Shown: in pieces, positions 42,238-49,218 of the stretch
Layout of the letters: each line of letters begins with the position of its first letter
Position numbering within the stretch: position 1 is the stretch's first letter
Assembly (NCBI RefSeq): GCF_030209375.1
Contig: NZ_JARVSC010000011.1
Location: forward strand, 62,001 to 126,000
Direction: 5' to 3'
Source of the DNA: Plantibacter sp. ME-Dv--P-122b
GTDB lineage: Bacteria; Actinomycetota; Actinomycetes; Actinomycetales; Microbacteriaceae
DNA: 64,000 bases
The notes under the pieces: generated by a model
What the model was told of the DNA's origin: nothing
Seen by the model: the letters and a program-made list of their open reading frames with translations, nothing else
Database searches by the model: none
Program-made: the position numbers and the translations under genes

Positions 42238-42990
42238 TCAGGCGCCGTCCACTCCGGGGGAGCCGGCCGCCGTGACCTCGTCGAGCGGCACCTCCTCACG
42301 GGCGACCGCAGCGGCGACGTCACCGAGCCGCCGCTGGCGGGTGCGTGCGTACTGCCGGATCATCCCGAAGGCCGTGTCCATGTCGACACCCGCCGCACGG
42401 GCCAGATACCCCTTCGCCTGTTCGATGGCGACCCGGCTGTCGAGTGCGCGTTGGAGTTGCTCGGTGGCGAGCGTCGCGTTCTCGATCGTCCGCTGCTGGA
42501 GGAGGCTGATCGTCGCGACATCGGCCAGCGCCTGGGCGGCGCGCGCGTCGGCGCCGTTGAGAGCGCCCTCGGTCTCGCGGAACAGGTTCAGTGACCCGAC
42601 GGTCGTGTCGCGGAGCCGCATGGGGATCGCGTGGACGCCCGCGTATCCGCGTTCCTTCGAGGCCTCCGCGAACCTCGGCCAGTGCTCCTGGAGTTCCTCG
42701 GCGCTCTCCGCCGTCACCAGTCGACCCGTCGTCACCGCCGCGATGCACGGACCCTCGCCCGCGTTGAGCTGGAGCAGGCCGATGAACTCGCTCCGCTCGC
42801 TCGTGGACGCGACGACCTGCAGGACGTCGTCGCGGTCGGCCAGGTGGATGGCCCCGGCGGCGGCGTCGAACAATTCGACCGCCCGGTCGACCAGCGTCTG
42901 CAGCACGTCGACGACGTCGTAATCGGCGACGAGGCTGTCGGTGAGGGTCACGAACGTCTCGATGAGCCGTGCTTCGCGGGTGTCGTCCAT
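42238..42990 (-). CDS. GAF-ANTAR RNA-binding regulator
   Basis: A 250-residue protein (six longer from ATG 43008). A GAF sensor domain (about 25 to 160, with AGAIHLADRDDVLQVVAS and NAGEGPCIAAVTTGR) precedes an ANTAR domain (about 165 to 230, SRVAIEQAKGYLARAAGVDM and AFGMIRQYARTRQ). ANTAR domains bind paired hexaloop hairpins in mRNA and prevent termination. ATG 42990 has GAGG ten bases upstream. GAF-ANTAR proteins are common in actinobacteria; ligand and RNA targets are unknown here. The gene is divergent from the desaturase. Confidence 0.92.
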   Translation of the reverse strand: MDDTREARLIETFVTLTDSLVADYDVVDVLQTLVDRAVELFDAAAGAIHLADRDDVLQVVASTSERSEFIGLLQLNAGEGPCIAAVTTGRLVTAESAEELQEHWPRFAEASKERGYAGVHAIPMRLRDTTVGSLNLFRETEGALNGADARAAQALADVATISLLQQRTIENATLATEQLQRALDSRVAIEQAKGYLARAAGVDMDTAFGMIRQYARTRQRRLGDVAAAVAREEVPLDEVTAAGSPGVDGA

Positions 42991-43010
42991 GGCGGTGTCA
43001 GTCCTCATCT

Positions 43011-43028
43011 GTTGATCGGCGGATCAAC
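43011..43028. promoter_or_regulatory. Inverted repeat at the GAF-ANTAR start
   Basis: GTTGATC-GGCG-GATCAAC, seven-base arms, directly before the alternative ATG at 43008. It may be an operator or a hairpin at the 5' end of the GAF-ANTAR mRNA. Confidence 0.55.
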
Positions 43029-43088
43029 CGTAAACCGAGGCCGACGGTCGTCCTTGACCGCCGGTGGTCGACACTCGCCCACTCGGAT

Positions 43089-43118
43089 TTGCGCGGGGTC
43101 GCGAGACCGTTCTACGCT
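43089..43118 (+). promoter_or_regulatory. Candidate promoter of the desaturase leader
   Basis: TTGCGC (43089-43094) and TACGCT (43113-43118) are 18 bases apart and fit a housekeeping promoter. Transcription from about 43125 would give a leader of about 155 bases before the desaturase ATG, room for the small open frame at 43187. Confidence 0.45.
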
Positions 43119-43186
43119 GAGCGAGCGCTGCCCCAGACCCTGGTTGCCGGAACGTCCTCTTCGTCTGTCCATGCCCAGGGAGCATC

Positions 43187-43282
43187 ATGCGCACGCACCG
43201 GTTCGGTCTCCTTCTCGCGCGCCATCGGAGACCATCGCGCTCGTCGATGCCGTTCGCCTCGCAGGCAGGTGCGGTCCGATGA
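43187..43282 (+). CDS. Possible leader peptide coupled to the desaturase
   Basis: A 31-residue basic open frame (MRTHRFGLLLARHRR then Ser-rich) preceded by AGGGAG four bases away. Its TGA overlaps the desaturase ATG as ATGA, the sign of translational coupling, while the desaturase start itself has only a weak AGG at ten bases. The frame overlaps an in-frame upstream extension of the desaturase (from ATG 43171), which lacks a Shine-Dalgarno. No known leader-peptide family is recognised. It may simply be a chance frame. Confidence 0.35.
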   Translation: MRTHRFGLLLARHRRPSRSSMPFASQAGAVR

Positions 43283-44388
43283 CGGTCGAGCGCAGCAGCG
43301 GGTTCCGGAAGACCGGACCCAGCGGGAGGCCCCGGACCGGCGGGACCTCGAGCTACTCCGTGATCCTCGCCGAGGTGAAGTCGGCCGGTCTGCTCCGACG
43401 TCGCTGCGGCTTCTACTGGACCCTGTTCGCCGTCCTGGTGCTCGCCACCGCCGGCTGCTGGGTCGCCTTCGCGTTCCTCGGTGACTCCTGGCTGCAGCTG
43501 TTGGTCGCGGCGGCGCTGGGCGTGCTCTTCACGCAGTTCGCCTTCCTGTCGCACGAGGCCGCGCATCGGCAGGTGTTCGAGTCCCGTGCGTGGAACGACT
43601 GGGCGGGTCGCTTCCTCGGCACCTTCCTCGTCGGACTGAGCTACTCGTGGTGGATGAACAAGCACACCCGCCATCACGGCAACCCGAACACGGTGGGCAA
43701 GGACCCCGACATCGAACCCGACACGATCCGCTTCCTGCCGGAGGACGTCGACACCGTGCGGAACCGGGCGGCGAGGATCTTCTACCGTCATCAGGGCTGG
43801 TTGTTCTTCCCGCTCCTCACCCTCGAAGGCCTCAACCTCCATTGGCTCGCGATCCGTTCCGTCGTCAGCGGTGTCGGGACGCGGGTCGGCGTGCGCGACC
43901 GGGTGATCGAGGGCGTGATGCTCGTCGCACGCTTCGGGATCATCCTCACGGTCGTGTTCCGGTTCCTGCCGTTCGGCATGGCGTGCGCGTTCCTCGGCGT
44001 CCAGGTCGCGGTGTTCGGCGTCATGATGGGCGCCTCGTTCGCCCCGAACCACAAGGGGATGCCGACGATCGCCCACGATGCGAACGTCGACTTCTTCTCC
44101 CGGCAGGTCCTGACGTCGCGGAACGTGGCCGGCGGATGGTGGGTGTCGTTCCTCATGGGCGGCCTGAACTACCAGGTGGAGCACCACCTGTTCCCCTCGA
44201 TGCCGCGCCCCGCGCTCAAAGCGGCTCGACGGCTGGTCCGCGACCACTGCGCCGCACTCGACGTCCCGTATACGGAGACCACCTTGCTACGCTCCTACGG
44301 GATCGTCGTCCGTTATCTCAACCGCGTCGGTCTCGGGGCCCGAGACCCGTTCGCGTGTCCGCTCGTCGCCGAGCTCCGCATCCACTGA
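43279..44388 (+). CDS. Membrane fatty acid desaturase
   Basis: A 369-residue di-iron membrane enzyme that would introduce a double bond into acyl chains. Three histidine boxes are in place: H92-EAAH96, H129-TRHH133 and QVEHH at 299 to 303. Hydrophobic pairs at 46 to 86 and 190 to 245 form the spans. The QxxHH third box is typical of the front-end/acyl-lipid desaturases, and the overall sequence resembles actinobacterial DesA3-like or linoleoyl-CoA-type enzymes. A ferredoxin or reductase partner is not adjacent. Regulation may involve the leader frame at 43187; cold or membrane stress are plausible cues. Confidence 0.92.
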   Translation: MTVERSSGFRKTGPSGRPRTGGTSSYSVILAEVKSAGLLRRRCGFYWTLFAVLVLATAGCWVAFAFLGDSWLQLLVAAALGVLFTQFAFLSHEAAHRQVFESRAWNDWAGRFLGTFLVGLSYSWWMNKHTRHHGNPNTVGKDPDIEPDTIRFLPEDVDTVRNRAARIFYRHQGWLFFPLLTLEGLNLHWLAIRSVVSGVGTRVGVRDRVIEGVMLVARFGIILTVVFRFLPFGMACAFLGVQVAVFGVMMGASFAPNHKGMPTIAHDANVDFFSRQVLTSRNVAGGWWVSFLMGGLNYQVEHHLFPSMPRPALKAARRLVRDHCAALDVPYTETTLLRSYGIVVRYLNRVGLGARDPFACPLVAELRIH

Positions 44389-44435
44389 GCCACCTCACCG
44401 ACCACCGTCACCCCACGGAATCAGGAACCCAAGCC

Positions 44436-44603
44436 ATGCAGATCATCATCGTGCTCCTCGTCATCTGGGCGATCCTCTCCATCGTCGGCTTCGCGCTGAA
44501 GGGCCTGCTGTGGCTCGGGATCATCGGCATCGTCCTCCTCATCGGCACGATCGTCTTCGGTGCCATCCGCCGCGCTGCCAGCAAGCGCAAGCTGCAGGGC
44601 TGA
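44436..44603 (+). CDS. Tiny two-helix membrane protein, paralogue A
   Basis: A 55-residue protein with two close hydrophobic segments (IIIVLLVIWAILSIVGF and LLWLGIIGIVLLIGTIVFG) joined by ALKG, and a basic tail ASKRKLQG. It is clearly paralogous to the protein at 44979. TCAGGAA precedes ATG 44436 and it follows the desaturase by 47 bases, so it may be in the same transcript. Similar very small membrane proteins occur in many actinobacteria near stress genes; function is unknown. Confidence 0.75.
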   Translation: MQIIIVLLVIWAILSIVGFALKGLLWLGIIGIVLLIGTIVFGAIRRAASKRKLQG

Positions 44604-44634
44604 GGCCGAGGGGCCGGTTCGAGAACGCTCTGAC

Positions 44635-44877
44635 ATGCGTGAGCTGGACTGGGACGGCCTGCGCAACCTCAGGGATCTCGGCGGCCTCCCGACCCCACGG
44701 TCGTCCACCGGCCTGACGGCGCGCGGGCGGGTCGCGCGGGGTCCCCGACGCGAGCTGCTCACCGCTGCCGGGTGGGACGCCGCGACGCGGTGGGGCTTAC
44801 GGTCCGTGGTCGACCTCCGCACCCTGGCTCTCGACGAGGCGACTCGGGTCGGACTGCGTCGGCTCCTCCTGCCGTGA
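44635..44877 (+). pseudogene. Truncated tyrosine/DSP phosphatase fragment
   Basis: An 80-residue frame that matches only the N-terminal part of the Y_phosphatase3 (IphP-like) family: LDWDGLRNLRDLGGLPT, then GRVARGPRRELLTAAGWDA and GLRSVVDLRT. The catalytic HCxxGKDRT loop and the whole C-terminal half are missing; the frame stops at 44877 and the sequence after it shows no continuation in any frame that I can see. It lies between two paralogous tiny genes, suggesting that duplication or deletion removed the rest. Confidence 0.75.
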
Positions 44878-44978
44878 CCGGTCTCCGGCCGGCGCGGAGG
44901 CCGTCCTGCTAGGGTCCTGCCTGATCGTCATCCGATCCCGGCAGTCGACATCACCATCGGAACAGGAACCCCACTCTC

Positions 44979-45149
44979 GTGCAGAAGTTCGCCGTCGTCA
45001 TCGTCGTCCTCCTCGTCCTCTGGGCGGTCCTCTCGATCGTCGGGTTCGTGTTGAAGGGCTTGTTCTGGCTCGGGATCATCGGCCTCGTCCTCATCGTCGG
45101 GACGATCGCGTTCGGAGCCGTCCAGCGCTCGCTGAACGGCCGGCGCTAG
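44979..45149 (+). CDS. Tiny two-helix membrane protein, paralogue B
   Basis: A 56-residue protein read from GTG 44979, with AGGAA ten bases upstream. VVIVVLLVLWAVLSIVGFVL and LFWLGIIGLVLIVGTIAFGA align without gaps to paralogue A at 44436 (shared LSIVGF-LKGL-WLGIIG core), ending in a basic tail. It is a recent-looking duplicate separated by the phosphatase fragment. No function can be assigned; a membrane stress or desaturase-associated role is only suggested by position. Confidence 0.75.
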   Translation: MQKFAVVIVVLLVLWAVLSIVGFVLKGLFWLGIIGLVLIVGTIAFGAVQRSLNGRR

Positions 45150-45161
45150 CCGACAGACGTC

Positions 45162-45202
45162 CTGAAACTCGTACGACTTTCAGAACGAGAAGTTGGTACA
45201 CT
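45162..45202 (+). promoter_or_regulatory. Toxin-antitoxin operator and leaderless promoter
   Basis: A 22-base palindrome at 45162-45183 has arms CTGAAA/TTTCAG around a TCGTACGA core, with a single mismatched symmetric pair. TACACT at 45197-45202 is a -10 box that places transcription at the antitoxin ATG (45209). The palindrome covers the -35 region, the usual site for autorepression by an antitoxin or TA complex. Confidence 0.8.
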
Positions 45203-45208
45203 TGGACG

Positions 45209-45511
45209 ATGTCGACCTCGTCAGCGATGCCCATCCAGCCGGTCTTGCCCACGTCTGAAGCGCGCACCGAGTTGCCGAACGCATTGCGTAGGTTCCGCTC
45301 CGAGGGTGTGATGGCGCAGCCAATGGTGTTCGGCGGTCATCGTCGTGCCGAGGGCGTCGTCATTCCGTTCGAGCTCTACACGGAGTTGCTGCCCGTGATC
45401 GAAGACATCGAGATCGCACACTTGGTGCGCGAGCGCGCTGCCGCCGGTGGATCGGGGTCCCTTGCTGATGTCGCTCTCGGTCTCGGCCTCGATCCTGACG
45501 ACTACCGCTGA
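45209..45511 (+). CDS. Antitoxin (Phd/YefM- or RelB-like)
   Basis: A 100-residue protein with LPTSEARTELPNALRRFRSEG and a middle strand GGHRRAEGVVIPFELYTELL, the pattern of Phd/YefM-like N-terminal domains that dimerise and bind the operator, followed by an acidic C-terminal helix for toxin neutralising. Its TGA overlaps the toxin ATG (TGATG). Promoter and start point coincide, with no Shine-Dalgarno, so the mRNA seems leaderless. The upstream palindrome is the likely operator. Confidence 0.82.
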   Translation: MSTSSAMPIQPVLPTSEARTELPNALRRFRSEGVMAQPMVFGGHRRAEGVVIPFELYTELLPVIEDIEIAHLVRERAAAGGSGSLADVALGLGLDPDDYR

Positions 45512-45852
45512 TGGCGGCGCCCCTCAAGCTGACGGCTCTTCTTCCGGGCTTTCAGCACGACCTCGACGCGCTCCCGGACCTCGCCACGAAGAAGATGGCG
45601 CTGGACATGCTCGTCCTCGTTCGGGACGGGAAGATCGCGGGCGTGAAGCTCGACTCGAGGGTCGGCACCGGGGACCTGGGTGACTGTCGCAAGCTCTACT
45701 TCGACCCGGATGGATCCGGGAAGCCCAGGTACCGACTCGTCTACCGCTACACGCCGGACGAGATCCACGCCGTCGCCGTCGAGGCCGTCGCCGTCGGGCG
45801 GCGTGCGAACCTCGACGCCTACCAGCGAGCAATCGCCAATCTCGGCCGGTGA
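45511..45852 (+). CDS. RelE/ParE-superfamily toxin
   Basis: A 113-residue basic protein, KLTALLPGFQHDLDALPDLA onward, with LGDCRKLYFDPDGSGKPRYR and YRYTPDEIHAVAVEAVAVGRR matching the central beta-sheet of RelE/ParE toxins. The final helix carries RRANLDAYQRA, where RelE-type mRNA nucleases often have Arg/Tyr. Coupled by TGATG to the antitoxin. Whether it cuts ribosomal mRNA (RelE) or poisons gyrase (ParE) cannot be told here. Confidence 0.82.
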   Translation: MAAPLKLTALLPGFQHDLDALPDLATKKMALDMLVLVRDGKIAGVKLDSRVGTGDLGDCRKLYFDPDGSGKPRYRLVYRYTPDEIHAVAVEAVAVGRRANLDAYQRAIANLGR

Positions 45853-46020
45853 AGGCCGAGCAGCGGCGCGGGTGAGCAGCTGCCGGTTCACCATCGGGTC
45901 TTCGTAGACAGCTCCGCGGAGCTGGTCATCCCGGGGACCGGCCTCACCTCTGGCTCGGTCGCCTGTGCTGCGATGATGTGCAGTGGTGGCCGACGGCTCG
46001 GAATAGGAGGGCAGGCAAGG

Positions 46021-46853
46021 ATGATGAGATCCGACTCGCCGGAAGCGCTCATCGCCGCATTGCTCGACCTCCGGGCGAAGGGTGAGCAGGAACGCGCCTG
46101 CGCCCTCGTCCGGGCCGCCCTGGCCTCGCACGGGCACCCGTTCGCTTATGACAACTGGGAGATGTTCTTCGACCCGGAGGAGTCGTTCGCCGACGCGATG
46201 TACGACTGCGGCTACGCCCTGTGGGAACTCGCCTGGTCGGACCGGGACGACATCGAACCGCAGGCGGCGGTCCTCGCCTTCGAAGCGTCCTCGGCCGCGG
46301 GGCTCGACCTCGCCGGGTTCGCCCTGGCGCAGTCGCTGGATTGGATCGGCGATCCGCGTGCCGAAGCAGCACTCCCGACTTCGTATCCCGCTACCCCGAC
46401 TGGGAGGACCCGAGGCTTTTCGGCATCCTCGGCGGCCTCATCACGGACTATTACGACGACGAGGAGCACATGGACGAGGCGCTCACCTATCTCGACCGTG
46501 TCGGTGACAGCGAGGACATCTGGGTGTGTTGGCGTGCATTGGCTCTCGCGAAACTCGGTCATGTGGAGGATGCGGTCGCCCTGCTGCAGGACCAGGTGAG
46601 AGCGAACCACCCGGACGCGTTGGCCGTGCTCGGGGACATCTATCGGTGGGAGGATGATGTGGGACGGGCGCAGGAGGCCTATCTTCGTGCGATGGCTGTC
46701 GGAGATGCCCGCTCGGCGCGCAGCCTCGGCAACCTGCTCCACACACTCGGCGACGATGCCGCAGCAAGACAGGCATACGAGATCGCGGCAGCGCGCGGCG
46801 ATGGGTACGCGACCACGCTGCTGCGCGATCCCTCGTGGGAGCTCCCCGGCTGA
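46021..46853 (+). pseudogene. Frameshifted SEL1/TPR-like repeat protein
   Basis: Two frames together encode about 277 residues. The first (from ATG 46021, with AGGAGGG upstream) reads helical repeats up to EAAL at 46374; the sense then moves to another frame, PDFVSRYPDWEDPRLFGILG, to 46853. Adding one C to the run CCC at 46374-46376 joins them in register as ...AALPDFVSR. The second half has alternating helix pairs (AHVEDAVALL-type, ARSLGNLLHTLGDDAAARQAYE) of SEL1/TPR style. Either a single-base deletion inactivated the gene or the base was missed in sequencing. Upstream, 45853-46020 holds only a 16-base palindrome at 45909. Confidence 0.82.
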
Positions 46854-46917
46854 CGGCGGAAGGTCCGCGTCAGGGTCGTCCTCGGCGCCCGTACCCGGCG
46901 ATGGATGCAGGCCAGGT

Positions 46918-47460
46918 TCACGGCTCGTCGTCCCAGGGGACCGGCGTCGTCGTGCCCGACTGCCAGTCGCTCCGGAGGATCGCGTAGGCGACCGAGGCGA
47001 GCGGATCCCCTCCGGCCACCGGCCAGCCCTCGCGGTAGTAGGCCTCCTTCACCCAGCCGGCCCGGCGGAAGGCACGACGCATGGCGACGTTGTCCTCGCG
47101 GGTCTGCCCCTCGAGCTTGCGAACCGACGGGAACCGGCCGAACACCTCGGTGACGATGACCGGCAGGACCGCCGTGCCGATCCCGCGCCCTCGTGCGTCT
47201 TCGGCGAGGCGCAGGTCGATCAACGCCGTGTCGTCCTCGAGGTCCTCGAGCGTGACGATTCCCGCCACCTCACCGTCTGCGAGCACCCAGCATCCGAAGG
47301 CACCGGGCCCGTCGACGATGCCGGAGGTCAGCCGTCTGCGAGCCTCCTCCGCGCTCGGTCGCGGCTGCATGTGGAACGGGAACTCGTGTGCGCTCAGGAA
47401 CTCGACGAACGCATCGTCGTCCCGCGGGCGCTCGACTGGTCGGATGGTCACTTCTGGCAT
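46918..47460 (-). CDS. GNAT N-acetyltransferase
   Basis: A 180-residue acetyltransferase from ATG 47460 (MPEVTIRPVERPRDDDA). The acetyl-CoA loop is LAEDARGRGIGTAVLPVIV and the later NVAMRRAFRRAGWVKEAYYR segment is typical. GATACT ends six bases before the start with no Shine-Dalgarno, so it may be leaderless. It is 47 bases from the TetR stop on the same strand but with its own likely promoter. Substrate unknown. Confidence 0.88.
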   Translation of the reverse strand: MPEVTIRPVERPRDDDAFVEFLSAHEFPFHMQPRPSAEEARRRLTSGIVDGPGAFGCWVLADGEVAGIVTLEDLEDDTALIDLRLAEDARGRGIGTAVLPVIVTEVFGRFPSVRKLEGQTREDNVAMRRAFRRAGWVKEAYYREGWPVAGGDPLASVAYAILRSDWQSGTTTPVPWDDEP

Positions 47461-47507
47461 CCGTCCAGTATCGCAACAGGGTGCATCGTCATGTGGGGGC
47501 CGCGTGC

Positions 47508-48041
47508 TCAACCCGCGGTCAGGCCGCGGAGGTCGGCGAGCTCGCGTTCCAGGTCCTCGTCGTCGAGTGCTCCTGCCATGGCTGCGATCGACAGTCCTTC
47601 GAGGCGCCTGACGATGTGCCGGGCGAGGAAGGCCCGATCGTCGGCGTCGGAGACGTCGCCGAGCATCCCGACCACCACTCCTTCGGCCTGCCTGAACTGC
47701 TCCACGAGGAGTGCTCGTCGATGGTCGGCTGGCAGACCGAGGACGTATTCATAGACGATCGGGCGGAGGGTCGCGTCGATGTCGTGGAGCGCTGTCGCCT
47801 GTTCGGCGAGGAAGCCCTCGAGATCGTTGACGTCGTCCCCTGAGCGCTCGTGCTCGAGCGCGTCGAGGAGGATCTCCTCGGTGTTGGCGTACTGGTAGTA
47901 CAGGCCCCCGCGTGAGACGTCCGCGGCCAGTCGGACGTGATCCATCGTCGTCCGCCAGAAGCCGCGTTCCCGGAACTCGGCGACAGCGGACTGCCGCAGG
48001 TGTTCGCGGGCGCGTGACGACGTCGGGCTGAGCGCGTTCAC
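47508..48041 (-). CDS. TetR-family regulator
   Basis: A 177-residue TetR protein: SSRAREHLRQSAVAEFRERGFWRTT, HTH with VRLAADVSRGGLYYQY, then ligand domain. The GTG at 48041 overlaps the ketopantoate-reductase-like gene stop (GTGA), so regulator and enzyme are one operon. A 30-base palindrome with a GACAC-N2-GTGTC centre stands upstream of the operon and is the evident operator. The regulator being the second cistron makes a simple negative feedback. Confidence 0.9.
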   Translation of the reverse strand: MNALSPTSSRAREHLRQSAVAEFRERGFWRTTMDHVRLAADVSRGGLYYQYANTEEILLDALEHERSGDDVNDLEGFLAEQATALHDIDATLRPIVYEYVLGLPADHRRALLVEQFRQAEGVVVGMLGDVSDADDRAFLARHIVRRLEGLSIAAMAGALDDEDLERELADLRGLTAG

Positions 48042-49006
48042 GAGGCGAGGGCGTCCCGCGCGCGACCGAGGTCGCGGGTGAACCGGGGGACAGGGACAGC
48101 CGACTCGGCGGCTGACACGTGGACTTCCGACATGAGCGCCAGGATATCGTCCGTGTTGTGATGCAGCTCCATGATGCGCCGACTGAGGACGTCCTTCCGG
48201 AACATGAGGACCATGACGCGCGCGGCGAGCGCCTTCGGCAGGAGCGTGAACGGCGCGATGTCCCGCAGGTGGTGGCGGAGCCGGACCCCGCGGGCCTGCA
48301 CGACCCGGAGGCATTCACGGATGTTGCCGATGCCCCGAGCGAGGGTTCGCGGGCTCGCCAACGCTCGTGAGACGACGTCGCCGATCCCGTCCCCCGGGCG
48401 GAACCCGGAGGCGATCGCGGAGATGATCCCGGCGTTGACCGCCTGGTGCACCCAGAGCCACTCGAGCATGCGGGGCGTCCGCTCCACCGTCAGCCCGGCG
48501 TCATGGAACGCCCGCGAGGCCGCTGCATGGAGTGCGGTGGTTCGAGCGGACGCCGGCGCCAGTCGGACGCTGTCGAAGAGGACGCTCTCGACGAGTTCCG
48601 CGTCACGTCGTCCGCCGGCGATCGGGTAGCCGAGGAGATGGTCGTCGTGGCCCACGAGCGCCTGCAGCTCATCGCGGGACCCCCAGAATCCGCCCATGAG
48701 CAGGAGGCGTCGATCGAGTCCGCGGCGACGGAGTGACTTGATCGCCCCGGGGAGCGCCTCGGCCGGAACGGAGACGAGGACGAGGTCGACCGTCTCCGGA
48801 TCGAACGTCACGGGGGTGAGCGGATAGTGGAACGAGCGGTCGACGGGCGGCTGCTCGCGTCCGTCGAGGAGATCGACCGTGGTGGTCGCCGTCCGGGCCT
48901 GCGGGTCGGCGTCGCGGAGGAGGTGTTGGACCTCGTGGCCGGCCTCGCGCAGGACGCACCCGTAGGTCACCCCGATGACGCCCCGACCCACGATGACGAT
49001 GCGCAT
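48038..49006 (-). CDS. ApbA/PanE-like (ketopantoate reductase family) oxidoreductase
   Basis: A 322-residue NADPH-dependent dehydrogenase. MRIVIVGRGVIGVTYGCVL is the Rossmann motif (GxGxxG variant), and the helical C-terminal domain carries EWLWVHQAVNAGIISAIASG with Lys replaced by Val/His, unlike true ketopantoate reductase where a Lys and Glu act. It may therefore act on another 2-keto acid. GGGAGA lies before ATG 49006. Regulated with its TetR partner. The operon is not near other pantothenate genes. Confidence 0.85.
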   Translation of the reverse strand: MRIVIVGRGVIGVTYGCVLREAGHEVQHLLRDADPQARTATTTVDLLDGREQPPVDRSFHYPLTPVTFDPETVDLVLVSVPAEALPGAIKSLRRRGLDRRLLLMGGFWGSRDELQALVGHDDHLLGYPIAGGRRDAELVESVLFDSVRLAPASARTTALHAAASRAFHDAGLTVERTPRMLEWLWVHQAVNAGIISAIASGFRPGDGIGDVVSRALASPRTLARGIGNIRECLRVVQARGVRLRHHLRDIAPFTLLPKALAARVMVLMFRKDVLSRRIMELHHNTDDILALMSEVHVSAAESAVPVPRFTRDLGRARDALAS

Positions 49007-49030
49007 GTGCTCTCCCTTGCTGTCGCGTGC

Positions 49031-49060
49031 CAATAATCCGACACAAGTGTCGGTTTATTG
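49031..49060. promoter_or_regulatory. 30-base TetR operator palindrome
   Basis: Inner arms CCGACAC-AA-GTGTCGG (49038-49053) are extended by outer arms CAATAA and TTATTG; only the centre and one symmetric pair break the symmetry. It lies 25 bases before the reductase ATG and is the operator of the TetR protein encoded in that operon. Confidence 0.88.
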
Positions 49061-49163
49061 AGTGTACAGGGATGCTGCTGTCCACAGAACGCAACGGGCT
49101 ACGCGGCGTCCGCCCTCGTGATGACGCTGATGCCCGAGAGGACCCGTTCGCCCTGTCGGGGTT

Positions 49164-49194
49164 CCCGGCCGGCTTCCCTTCGATTCCGGCCGGG
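49164..49194 (-). terminator. Terminator of the LAL regulator gene
   Basis: CCCGGCCGG and CCGGCCGGG arms (9 bp, perfect) with a 13-base loop start 25 bases beyond the LAL stop on the minus strand. Nothing else is seen in 49061-49218. Confidence 0.65.
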
Positions 49195-49218
49195 ACCCGC
49201 TTCACCGCCAGGCGGACG

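Noticed and set aside
45909-45924. 16-base perfect palindrome CAGCTCCGCGGAGCTG
   Set aside because: No gene or promoter geometry nearby; GC-rich self-complementary stretches occur by chance at this composition.
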